From: Prostheceraeus crozeri
Taxonomy: Eukaryota; Platyhelminthes; Polycladida; Euryleptidae
Length of the DNA stretch: 64,000 nt
Assembly: GCA_907163375.1 (NCBI GenBank)
Contig: CAJQUW010003623.1
Location: forward strand, 186,001 to 250,000
Direction: 5' to 3'
The position numbers were made by a program, and so were the translations under genes. The first letter of the stretch is position 1. Each line of letters begins with the position of its first letter. Below are positions 55,198 through 64,000 of this stretch, piece after piece. Below the pieces are notes generated by a model, which saw nothing but the letters and a program-made list of their open reading frames with translations, did not search any database and was not told the origin of the DNA.

Positions 55198-55986
55198 TTA
55201 TACCTCCCGAACCAAAAGATCTATCATAATTTCTTCGCCTCCAAAATTTATTTCCTTTCCTTTCTCATCTGTTATTCTAATTGTAATTGAATTAATTGTT
55301 TTTCTTGTAACAGGGAAATATATTAATGATTTTGGGATTACATTCAAACTGTAACCAATCGGAACTGTAAATGCTGGATAACTGAAGATATTATTTGACA
55401 GCTTTCCATTAACATAACCACCTTCTATAATATCACATTGAACGTTGATTGAATTTATTTCAGTTACTTTAGGTATATTTTCACTTATATGAAAACCTTG
55501 TGTATAGAGTTTCTTTTTAAATCCTAAGAGTCTTGATAAAGATTTGTCAATATTAAAATCAACTTGATGATCTTCATCTAAAGTAAGAGAAAATTTATTT
55601 ACTGCTGGTTCAACTGCGAAATGTAATTGTTTCTTGTCTTTAAATTGAATGCCTAAATGTCTTTTTATTTCATTGGAAATCGATTCAACTTCATAAGATC
55701 CAGGAAGAAAAGTTAATTCTTTCCAAGTTTTACCTTGATCATTAGAATATTTAAATCGGTCATTTACATCTTTGATAATATTTTGTATAGTGTTAAATGT
55801 TGAAAAACTAGTTAGTGCTACTTCATAATGTTTGTCTTGTTCTAAGTGAATAATAGGATCTAAATGACAGGTATGGGATGAAATCGTTGTTATAAATTTT
55901 AATGTCGTACTAAATTTTGATGAGGTTAAAATCTCGGTTAAATTTTCTAAATGCTTATTAATTTTTTCTAGTTCTGCCGAAGACAT
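55198..55986 (-). CDS. Polinton minor capsid (penton-like) protein
   Basis: 262 residues, a single beta-rich domain. Typical Polinton mCP landmarks: YEVALTSFSTFNTIQNI near 53-70, FLPGSYEVESISNEI (near 93), the LLGFKK turn, VQCDIIEGGYVNGKLSN, and a C-terminal ITIRITDEKGKEINFGGEEI block. It would form the pentameric vertex capsomer with a single jelly-roll fold. It lies directly upstream of the packaging ATPase gene, the usual neighbour. Confidence 0.88.
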   Translation of the reverse strand: MSSAELEKINKHLENLTEILTSSKFSTTLKFITTISSHTCHLDPIIHLEQDKHYEVALTSFSTFNTIQNIIKDVNDRFKYSNDQGKTWKELTFLPGSYEVESISNEIKRHLGIQFKDKKQLHFAVEPAVNKFSLTLDEDHQVDFNIDKSLSRLLGFKKKLYTQGFHISENIPKVTEINSINVQCDIIEGGYVNGKLSNNIFSYPAFTVPIGYSLNVIPKSLIYFPVTRKTINSITIRITDEKGKEINFGGEEIMIDLLVREV

Positions 55987-56000
55987 TTTTTTAACTAAAT

Positions 56001-56867
56001 TTATGACCTTCTTGCGCTGATTCTCATAATACGATTAGAGTAGTATTTGTACTCTTGTTCAGTTATAGCTCTGTTTTGGAATAGTTTATCTAAGATTGCA
56101 TGCATTTCGTTAAAACCGGAATTATGTCCTTGTTCTGCTGCAGATAATAAAATAAAAAATCTCTTTACTAATTCTTGTGGGTTGTCTGATAAAAATACAA
56201 CAGGTGTTGAATAACCAGTTGCTGTTGGAACACTGGTTGATGTTGGAACACCAGTTGCTGTTGAATAACCAGTTGCTGTTGGAACACCAGTTGCTGTTGA
56301 ATAACCAGTTGCTGTTGATAATAAGTGTTCTAATTGTTTATAACGCTTAAGATGTTTCCCAGTTCCAACCTTGTCTAACATAGTTTTGTATTTCAGTAGA
56401 TCATCGGGGTGATAGTTATCTAAATCCGCTCCTCTTAATAAATCCACGAATTTTCTGTCTAAACTGAAAGCTGTTTTGTCTGGTGTGAAAATTAAACTTT
56501 CTTTAGTATTTATAAATAATTCTTCTCCACCTAAGTAAAATCTAATAGATGGCTTTCCATCTATAAATGAAGTAGAATGTTCAAAGAGCATAGATTTGGG
56601 TAATTTCTTTTCTATGTTTGCTTCTAACAAACCATAATCATCCATGAAGATTTTCTGCACTGGATCCGCGATATCAATTCGTTTATCATGAACTACAAGT
56701 TCTTTCTTAATATCAGATTTAACTTGTTCAACTAATTTGATTTTGTCTTTCATATCGGATTGAACGCCAGCTTGTAGCATTCGATATTGTCTATATTTTT
56801 TCTTCATAATATTTTTCTGTTTTATTAATTCTTCTAGTTGTTTTATTTTTGTCTCATTGCTCTGCAT
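56001..56867 (-). CDS. Polinton structural-type protein with hexapeptide repeats
   Basis: 288 residues from the ATG at 56867; a longer non-ATG extension is rejected. The N-terminal coiled coil (KQLEELIKQKNIMKKKYRQY) is followed by a mixed domain (PSIRFYLGGEELFI). Then come six-residue repeats TATGYS/TATGVP (about five to six units, coded near 56206-56315) and a helical C-terminal domain ending NRAITEQEYKYYSNRI. The last domain recurs in Polinton proteins I have seen, with function unknown. The repeat tract is likely a flexible linker that varies in length. It lies beside the penton gene, so a virion role is plausible. Confidence 0.7.
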   Translation of the reverse strand: MQSNETKIKQLEELIKQKNIMKKKYRQYRMLQAGVQSDMKDKIKLVEQVKSDIKKELVVHDKRIDIADPVQKIFMDDYGLLEANIEKKLPKSMLFEHSTSFIDGKPSIRFYLGGEELFINTKESLIFTPDKTAFSLDRKFVDLLRGADLDNYHPDDLLKYKTMLDKVGTGKHLKRYKQLEHLLSTATGYSTATGVPTATGYSTATGVPTSTSVPTATGYSTPVVFLSDNPQELVKRFFILLSAAEQGHNSGFNEMHAILDKLFQNRAITEQEYKYYSNRIMRISARRS

Positions 56868-56969
56868 TATTTTATAAGATAATATTTGAATTTTGTGGTA
56901 GCATAGAGACACAGCAAAAACACTGCACCAAAGGTGCTGAGACTTGAAGAGTCGATTTTACTGAACAAC

Positions 56970-57584
56970 TTATTTTTGTTCTATGGAACTTTGTTCTAAC
57001 GTTTTTAATAAAGTTCTTATTTCTTCTAAAAAAGCTTCATTGTTTACTTTGTCTTGAGGTTTAACAGGAATTTTAGTTGCTTCTCTAGCTATTTGATCAA
57101 ATTTTTCAATTTCATCTAACGTAATAACATTGTCATCACACACTCTCTGGAAGTAGTAATGAAGTTTATCATATACTTCTTTGACATGTGCATGTTTCTT
57201 AGTTAAGGATTTTCGTTTCTTAGTCATTAAAGATTTATCTATCACTGTTGCAAGTGACGTTGTGAAGACACCTGTGCCTGTTAAAACTGTAGCGACAACA
57301 GGAATTATAAGAACGCCAGACGAAATGACAATAGTGAGAGCGCCTAAAGAAATTGTTAAACATATACCAACGCCTTGTGTCACATTCTTAGCTATCGTCC
57401 ATCGTTTTCTTAATTTATTATAATGTTCTAGTTTAAGTAATAATTGGGCTTCCTTATCTTTCATGTACCTGACTCTATCTTTGTGTTTTGCTATATCCAT
57501 TTCATATGATAATGAAGGATATAAGGGGGCTGATGGTTCTTTTGTTTTTTCATCTTCCATTTTTAAATGAATATTTTTGTTCAT
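56970..57584 (-). CDS. Polinton two-membrane-helix protein, 204 aa
   Basis: Residues 1-65 are a charged helix. Two hydrophobic helices follow (about 70-92 ICLTISLGALTIVISSGVLI and 96-115 VVATVLTGTGVFTTSLATVI). Then comes a basic helix and an EF-like DDNVITLDEIEKFDQI segment. The layout (helix, two membrane spans, long helix) is like SLATT-type two-span proteins, but no homology is claimed. Similar proteins with a D-x-I-T/S-x-E-E-F segment recur in Polintons; the function is unknown. A partial copy of its 5' part lies at 42638-42900 in the left terminal repeat. The ATG sits at the edge of the right terminal repeat. Confidence 0.75.
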   Translation of the reverse strand: MNKNIHLKMEDEKTKEPSAPLYPSLSYEMDIAKHKDRVRYMKDKEAQLLLKLEHYNKLRKRWTIAKNVTQGVGICLTISLGALTIVISSGVLIIPVVATVLTGTGVFTTSLATVIDKSLMTKKRKSLTKKHAHVKEVYDKLHYYFQRVCDDNVITLDEIEKFDQIAREATKIPVKPQDKVNNEAFLEEIRTLLKTLEQSSIEQK

Positions 57585-58112
57585 GGGTCATACTTTAGTG
57601 ATTTTAGAGGTAGTTACCTATTTGTTGTATTTTTTCATTTTTGTATCTATTTTAGCCCGTAAATTAGTGATTTTAGAGGTAGTTACCTATTTTTGCTGTT
57701 TTTATAAATTACAGGGGGGTTCCTATTATTTTTTTGTATTTTTTCTTACTTGTCCTGGTCTGGACGACTGTTTTTTTATAAATTTCAGGGGTTCCTATTT
57801 TTTTTTGTATTTTTTCTTACTTGTCCTGGGCCGGACGACTGTTTTTTTATAAATTTCAGGGGTTCCTATTTTTTTTTGTATTTTTTCTTACTTGTCCTGG
57901 GGCGTTGTATCTATTTTAGCCCGTAAATTAGTGATTTTAGAGGTAGTTTCCTATTTGTTGTATTTTTCCCATTTTCGCATCTATTTTAGCTGTTTTTTTA
58001 TAAATTACAGGGGGTCCCTATTTTTTTGTATTTTTTCATTTTTTGTAACTACCTAGGTGTGGGATTCGGTGCTGAGCGAAGCGATGCGCCGAATCCTATA
58101 CCCTATACTACT
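57375..58112 (-). repeat. right inverted terminal repeat of the Polinton
   Basis: Complement of the left repeat: terminal AGTAGTATAGGG (minus strand), then tandem ~72-bp CCAGGACAAGTAAG units, then the 5' end of the two-membrane-helix gene. It is shorter than the left repeat. Confidence 0.9.
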
Positions 58113-58118
58113 TATATC
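58113..58118 (+). repeat. right Polinton target-site duplication
   Basis: TATATC, equal to 41748-41753. Confidence 0.92.
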
Positions 58119-58444
58119 ATTGTTGCAATCAGACAGCCACATCCGACAGATGATATAGCACCAATAGGAATTTCAAGCATAATTTCCAGACCATTAGCAT
58201 AAAATTCTGCAGAATATCCTAGTATTGCAATTGCAGATATGAAAGAGACTCCGTAGGAAATACCAATCGGTACGGCGCTCATCTGACGACCTCCAAAGAA
58301 ATAGTCATTTGTGTCCTTATGTCCCTTGCATGAAAAGAAAATTCCAACAGCTCCAGATATGCTGAGAAAAGCCGCAAAAACAAGATAATCGATTATAGCA
58401 AAGGACGAGCTTGCATACGTTACCACAGATGTTTTATTTGACAT
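58113..58444 (-). pseudogene. SLC5-type symporter, N-terminal part (split gene)
   Basis: First 110 codons of the SLC5-type gene whose remainder is at 40244-41753. The ATG at 58444 starts MSNKTSVVTYASSS. The first membrane helix is near residues 16-37, then a cytosolic DTNDYFFGGRQMSAVPIG loop, the sodium-site helix GISYGVSFISAIAILGYSAEF, and a third helix ending IATMI at the Polinton edge, where the frame stops. The Asn at residue 3 is a possible extracellular glycosylation site (NKT). Expected product of this allele: a two-to-three-helix stub, not a transporter. Confidence 0.88.
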
Positions 58445-60620
58445 CGTCGTCTGAACTTTGTTGCACTAAAGAAATGTGCATCTATTTAGTGTGTATTAAT
58501 TGTCGGAATATTCTTCTAATAGTCTGTGCGCTTGATTGCATTTTGTGAAAGGAAAATGTTCAATTCGTTCATTCAAAAGTAAAACAAGTGAAGAAACCAT
58601 CAATTGATGCAATTTCAACGGTTGAAAGAGTTTGAAATAGTGGTAGTGGATTATGGTTTTTGCTCTTCTGGTACTAACTAATCATTCGCCATTGAAATCA
58701 CCAAACAGACGACACAAAGTATTTTTAAGGAAGCGTGACACAAATCTGTGTTATCAAGTCATCAACAAATGCATTAAAAATGCTTGTTTGTATACTGTCG
58801 AGTTTCGTTAGACAATGTCATCATCAAATCACCTGCTATGAAAGACTACACCACCCGGTGGAAGTAAATCATATTCTCAAAATTCTTACGTGAGAATGAT
58901 AAGCTATATTCGGATATGAAAGACGGGATGTGTTAAAGATTCATTGATAATGCGCCAAAGAATCACCGCAGTCTTTTATCACACACGCAAGTGTATTGTC
59001 CACATGACTGCTACAAGACATGATAGTGAATCCATCGTAAGTTAGTGCGTCATTGCAGCAAACAACAGGATACTTTTTGTCATCCAGAATCTGGACACAT
59101 TGATTACAGATCAGTGTTCATTTAGTTTTTTTTGTGTTTTGGCCATCGGTAGGCAGAACAGATTAAATATAAGTTATAATGTCAGCTTTTCTCGACCTAA
59201 AGCATATTAAAATAGGATTTACAATTTAATGCGCAACGTTTCGCTATCGCTTTGGGTGAAGTGCTTCTTTAACTTTTCCAAACGAGGGTAACTGACTGAG
59301 GGTGATTTTATTGATTATTTGAAAAATTAAAAAGAGTTATTAAATATTTCATTATATTATGTCGGGCAATAGCTCATGTTAAGTGCCAACTTTTCATTAT
59401 AGAGAAAATCTGACTATATATCTGCTTTGACCGATGCCTTTAAAAACGACTTTTGTTTAGTGACAGGCACAAAATATGACAGGTCACTCTTTTATGCTAG
59501 AATTCGCGGCCTTAGTTATAGAATGGGTCATCTTGTGAGTATTCATTAACAAAATATCGTGGCGATGCTTTTGAAAATGTCCATGAATAATGAATATTCA
59601 TCAATACTGCAAATTTGACGTGTGTGAAGCTATCCGCAGCAATATCAGTACCATATAGAGAATAGAATGTGTCACTCTCGAAATTGACAATTACGAATAA
59701 TGGTAAAGTGTGACGGCTTTTGTCAACAGTCATATTTCAGAATAATGCAGTGACTAAAGAGAAATCGTCGATCAAAAATTGGAAGGGATGGGACCTACTG
59801 ATGTGAAGCAGAACAAATTATCAAAATAATATTAAAGAATATATATTTGAACATTCAGCAGCATAAATGAATAAAAATGACACAATTTGAATATGTGCTA
59901 ATCATCACTTTAAAAGATCTCATTACAATGACTCAGAAATTCGAATAAATCCTAAGAAAAATATCAGTTTGACATTCTATGAATACCAAACACATGCATT
60001 AAGGAATGTATTTATACAAACTGTACATAGATCCATCGACTGGTAGCCTTGATTTTAAGGTATACGATGGCATTAAAATAATGCAATCAGTGGTTAAGGA
60101 TCTTACTAACCACATCTTTTAAAGTGAAAAGTGAGAGGCTTTGTTTATCACCGGGATCGCCTTCATCCCTATTCAGTGGATGGAAGTATTTGAAGGATGG
60201 ACGGAATAGGCCATTCCCACCATTAATATGATCATCGACAGTACTCGCATATGCAGCGCACTTACTGCTTATACTGTGCTTTATGAAAAATGCCGCAAAT
60301 AATGATGAGGCCCTTTGTCTAGTTCTCGTCTGGCGATGACACCGGAAAATCTGACTGTGAAATGAATATCGGAAAGTGGCATGGAATGATGACAATTCAT
60401 CATCATACTTATATACGTAAATAAAGTGTGTCTCTTATCCTAACACGAGCATAACAATCTGTTGAATATTAGTCAAATATGTATTGTTAAAAAGCATATA
60501 TATATATACACTCTAAACCAGCGCCTCCTAAATCACACACTAAAGCAAGACACTATTCGTAACTAATAAAAAATCCTAAAGCACTAGGGTTATTGTTCTC
60601 TTTAGTATGTCAACATTCTA
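58445..60620. other. no gene recognised; upstream of the SLC5 gene
   Basis: AT-rich. It presumably includes the SLC5 promoter next to 58445, but no clear TATA box was seen. A minus-strand frame at 60087-60395 matches nothing I know. Confidence 0.35.
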
Positions 60621-60629
60621 TTTCACGCA

Positions 60630-60688
60630 ACCTCCTGAATTCTGGTGTGTCGCGCTATAGGATGCAGGTTTCTTCGATTTCAGGAGGT
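60630..60688. repeat. 10-bp inverted repeat
   Basis: ACCTCCTGAA (60630-60639) and TTCAGGAGGT (60679-60688), exact complements with 39 bases between. Possibly the ends of a tiny palindromic insertion, or chance. Confidence 0.6.
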
Positions 60689-60703
60689 GACAGTTTACAG
60701 TAC

Positions 60704-60704
<1 letters not shown>

Positions 60705-60740
<36 letters not shown>

Positions 60741-60747
60741 CATATAT
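60705..60747. repeat. TA microsatellite
   Basis: About 43 bases of TA with two interrupting TACA units. Confidence 0.95.
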
Positions 60748-61079
60748 CTCAACGCGGTTCTAATGGTTCCACTCCCGACCTCGCAAGTTGCCAAGAACGC
60801 CAGCAAATTGCATTTGAAAAAGATTTTTTTAACAAGCTCCAACTTTTGAATGATCGTTTGTCATTAATCTGTTCAGTTCAGCAAATTATCTACTATATTC
60901 TTTTTTCCCCAGATTCAACATGCAACTCAAATAAATAGAAACAAAATTTCGGGTCACGCAATGGTGACCCGGTTCCATCTTTAGTAAGTATCATGTCCAG
61001 CGCAGCATCTCCTTTTGCAGGTGGTACATCCAACACCGCTGCGTAAAATTCGACTTCTAAATCTAAAATCGAGATGTGG

Positions 61080-61830
61080 TTGAATTATCATCCTATACAA
61101 ATGATGCTTCTTGGATGCTACACATCGCTACACTCCAGCGTTATTCTCCTTCTGCTCGCATCATAAAATTCGCTGATGACGTGCAGAGATGCCCATCTGA
61201 ATCACAACAACATGGAATTGGTTCAGCAATGGTAAGAGTTGAACAATATGTCGCTAGATCTTTGGAAGTATCGTCAGATGATAATTCCTAGAAAGAAGCA
61301 CGGGAGAACATATCTTATGACAACATCGAACTGGCATCCAGCCTCAAGATTCTTGGGGTTACTATCAATCACAAATTGCATTGGAATGGCCATTTTGAAA
61401 GGGTTATGTTGACTGCCTTCGTAGACTTTGCACCATTCGAACTTTGAAAACGTTCGTCTATAAAAATCGATTGCTTGAAGTATTCCATTGCTTTATTTTG
61501 TCCACCTTGATGTACGAGTATATGCATCGCCTGTATTTTGTAATTTTCCAGGTCTGCAATGTTGCAGTCGCTTATCCTTAATTGTGACTTCCTTGGTCAT
61601 CCTTTAAAACATTTGGTGCCTCCAAAGCTACCAGCTTCTGGTCACTACCGTCTACCACCATCTTTAACTTCAAGACGTTTGAACTCATTTTCCCCATACA
61701 CTTGTTTGATGTATAATGCAGGAAATGACCGCATTCACATTTTTTACTTGAAGGTTGAAATTCACCTTTTCTTGATTCTTAATTTAACTTTGTGATTGTG
61801 ATTTTCATTGATCATGAATAAACGCCTTAT
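61080..61830 (+). mobile_element. CR1/Jockey-like LINE fragment
   Basis: Decayed RT palm and C-terminal region. The catalytic box reads IIKFADDVQ (near 61158), followed in shifted frames by LKILGVTINHKLHWNGHFER (near 61350), then LRRLCTIRTLKTFVYKN, and a C-terminal HPLKHLVPPKLPASG ... RLNSFSPYTCLMYNA (61595-61720). AATAAA is at 61817. At least three frame changes or stops. It is a different and older copy than the LINE at 140-2440. Confidence 0.7.
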
Positions 61831-64000
61831 TATTTGTTATGTGAGAGCATAACAGAGTGTAATAGGCAGTGATCGGACTATTTTATTTGTTGAAAAACTC
61901 TAGTGTAGTACAAGGTCCGAGGAAAGAAGATGGTAGGTCGCATTGATAAATATTGGCGTGACTCGGTTGAGTGACCCTCTTACGCTCTTAAATTTGTATA
62001 ACAATTTCGGACATAATGTAGGCTATATGAAAACGTCTCCAACTCCATGGGTTTTTGTGCACAGACTGTTTTGATGCTAGCAGACATCTTATCTGATTTT
62101 CGGATCTGCCTACATTTTTTCATAGAATTAAGATAACCGATCAACTATGAAGATGCTTCGTTTTTATAAAGATTTTACTAAATGGAGACTGCAATTCCGC
62201 ATGGATAGTCTTTGCTGCTGTTTTTTAGATTCCCTCTTCTACTGTCCTTTGGTATGTTCTTTCATGTCTGCCCTCATCATTCAGAACGCCTTTATCCACA
62301 GAATTAGACAGGTCGTCTCTTCTTCCGTTTAACTAGAAGGGAAGCATTGGAACATGTAACGCTAATGAAATGGCACAATCTCCTGACTAAATACCATAGC
62401 AATCGAACAATGAGCAGTCAGTTCGACATTAAACACGCCAAATTGTGCAAAGTTTCAGTGACTGTTATCAACCGGATCACACAGCAAAGAGACACAGTCG
62501 ATGTCAAGTTCTACACAGAAGTTTGTGAACGTTTTTTCATGCGCCTGCTAACTTTTTTGAAAATGATCGGAGGGCCCAACATTATTGAGAAAACTTTTGC
62601 GCAATGATCTGAATTCTTCGAATCCGAAGGAGTCGTGGCGATCGGAGCATCTTGAAGGAAATCAGAGCAATCCGCAAGCGACGCACGACTATTTTTCCTA
62701 TCTCTGCAAGGTATTAAATTTTCTTTTTGCCCACTTATTAAGTTCCTGCATGTGCCATCTGTTTGAATCAGTTTGCACTTCTAGCAAAGTGATACGATTA
62801 AACAACCTAATTCTGTGCCTTTATCAAGCGACCAAAAGCACCGTCGCATTTATATTAGCATGCTCGCAAGCAAATTGTTTCATAAACGTAAAATTGTTCT
62901 CTCTTGATGTCAGTCTTTCAGCTTTTCGGCTTTCATGACAAAAATGACGCACTTTTATTTCATCAGAATTTACTTCCAGAAATCTAAGAAAGATATCCAG
63001 TAACTGGTTCAACTGATCGGTGCTTAGTCATACTCGGCCATTCCGTGGGCTAAATCTCACGTAATTTGCGTTAACTTTGGAAATGCGCTAAGTAGAATTC
63101 ATTAGAATCATTGTCACGTAGATAGGTTCCTACATAGAATTTCAGCGGTCCACTTTTGCTTAATTTTGTAAAGAATGGAAACCAGCTGCATGTTGATTGT
63201 CAATCAAGTTATACACTCAGACACCGATCTACAAGTCAGCATTATGTTAATTGATTAAAAAATCAGAAGTGATCTCCGTCCCTGTTGACGTTTAAAGTCA
63301 GAGCCCCTCTCATGCGAAGATGAGAAATGCTCATCTGAAAAATTCTTTCTTAAGAGCCAAGGGCTGAGAACAGATCATAGGCATGTATCTTTTGACGCAG
63401 TTTCAATAATTACTAATGTTCCTCCCTTGACCCTCCCTTCTATTTCCTGTCAACTTAAAGGTCCATTCACACCAGACTGCGCGTTTGCTACCCCCAACGC
63501 AGCTTTTTGCTTCCACTTCTAAAATATTGGTGGTTTCACGTCGAGCGGTTAGAATTTATATTAAAAAACTAATATGAAAATTGCACATTTTTGTGAAAAA
63601 TTTCCGTCAAATCAATGAAAAACAATTAAATTAATTTCTGCTTTCACAAAAGGTTGGCACAAATTTTGCCAATAGAAAATTTGGAGTTTCGAATGCTTAG
63701 CAAGATGTCCGAGCATTCATTAACTGATAGCCCTACAATTTTAAGTATTATGAAAGCAGACCATATGGATAGGACTATATTCTTTGGGTTTTGTCAAACA
63801 GTCTGCTAATGTATCCAAACCTTCTTGATTTTGTGGCAATATTTATTGTTTTTGTTTTATTGGAAAATGCGTGGAGGGAAGGTTTTAAACATCCAAATGC
63901 GGCCAGATTTGCACAACGGCGTGGGGATCGGGGATACATTGGTTTATGCGGTAAGTTGATGCTCCATTATGATGATAATCAGACTTCATGACATTTTCGA
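61831..64000. other. no gene recognised
   Basis: Plus-strand frames at 62347-62607 (86 codons) and 62585-62938 (117 codons) and one at 63791-63991 are of chance length and match nothing I know. Otherwise featureless AT-rich DNA. Confidence 0.35.

Larger units (their letters stand above)
41754..58112. mobile_element. Polinton (Maverick), apparently whole
   Basis: A 16,359-bp element starting AGTAGTATAGGG and ending with its complement, flanked by the 6-bp duplication TATATC, inside a host SLC5 gene. It has long inverted terminal repeats. All core Polinton genes are present as long open frames: PolB, integrase, adenain-like protease, packaging ATPase, major capsid and penton-like minor capsid proteins. 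There are also virion-type small proteins and accessory genes. Gene blocks alternate strand: plus 43053-44139, minus 44136-48782, plus 48801-54393, minus 54398-57584. I saw no obvious break in the core genes; together with the clean ends this suggests a young insertion. The protein set resembles the adintovirus-like branch. Confidence 0.96.

Noticed and set aside
56970-57584. SLATT-type immune effector identity for the two-membrane-helix protein
   Set aside because: Only the helix-span-span-helix layout agrees. No diagnostic residues were seen, so it is left as unknown.
62347-62938. Two overlapping plus-strand frames of 86 and 117 codons
   Set aside because: No recognisable motif, no start context and no neighbouring exons.

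Overview
This is animal nuclear DNA, AT-rich, with few host genes and many mobile elements. The elements present (CR1/L2-like and RTE-like LINEs, a hAT derivative, a Penelope-like element with a GIY-YIG domain, a Polinton) and the spliced or eukaryote-type host genes point to an invertebrate metazoan. I cannot name the species. No rRNA, tRNA or CRISPR was recognised by eye.

Layout. 1-2440: 5'-truncated CR1/L2-like LINE (minus). 5470-7860: badly decayed RTE-like LINE (minus). 8759-13562: decayed multi-exon gene with transposase-like features, split by a 2.6-kb inverted-repeat element (10327-12952). 15425-18645: copy A of a segmental duplication carrying an intact class II aldolase/adducin-domain gene. 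Copy B starts at 20127 and has been opened twice: by a 4-kb insert (20381-24375, holding a TA-flanked inverted-repeat element and a hAT-type element with a perfect 8-bp target duplication) and by a 7.6-kb Penelope-like array (26710-34308, 12-bp target duplication). Copy B's aldolase gene is frameshifted. A third fragment, copy C, lies at 34996-35380. 36775-37105 and 61080-61830 are LINE 3' remnants.

40244-58444: an apparently intronless SLC5-type sodium/solute symporter gene whose coding sequence is split by a 16.36-kb Polinton (41754-58112, target duplication TATATC). The Polinton looks whole and young. It carries protein-primed DNA polymerase B, a retroviral-type integrase, an adenain-like protease, a packaging ATPase, major and minor capsid proteins, two small membrane-active virion-type proteins and several accessory genes. 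Its most unusual points are one reading frame that joins a parvovirus-type phospholipase A2 domain to the integrase, a second membrane-anchored A32-like ATPase, a fibre-like coiled-coil protein, and a shared A/T-rich leader directly before nearly every start codon.

How the parts work together: the Polinton genes form a virus-like set (replication by PolB, integration by the integrase, capsid assembly and packaging by MCP, mCP, protease and ATPase) in four alternating strand blocks. The Penelope array carries four hammerhead-ribozyme-like cores, one per pseudo-LTR. The host genes show successive damage by duplication and insertion.
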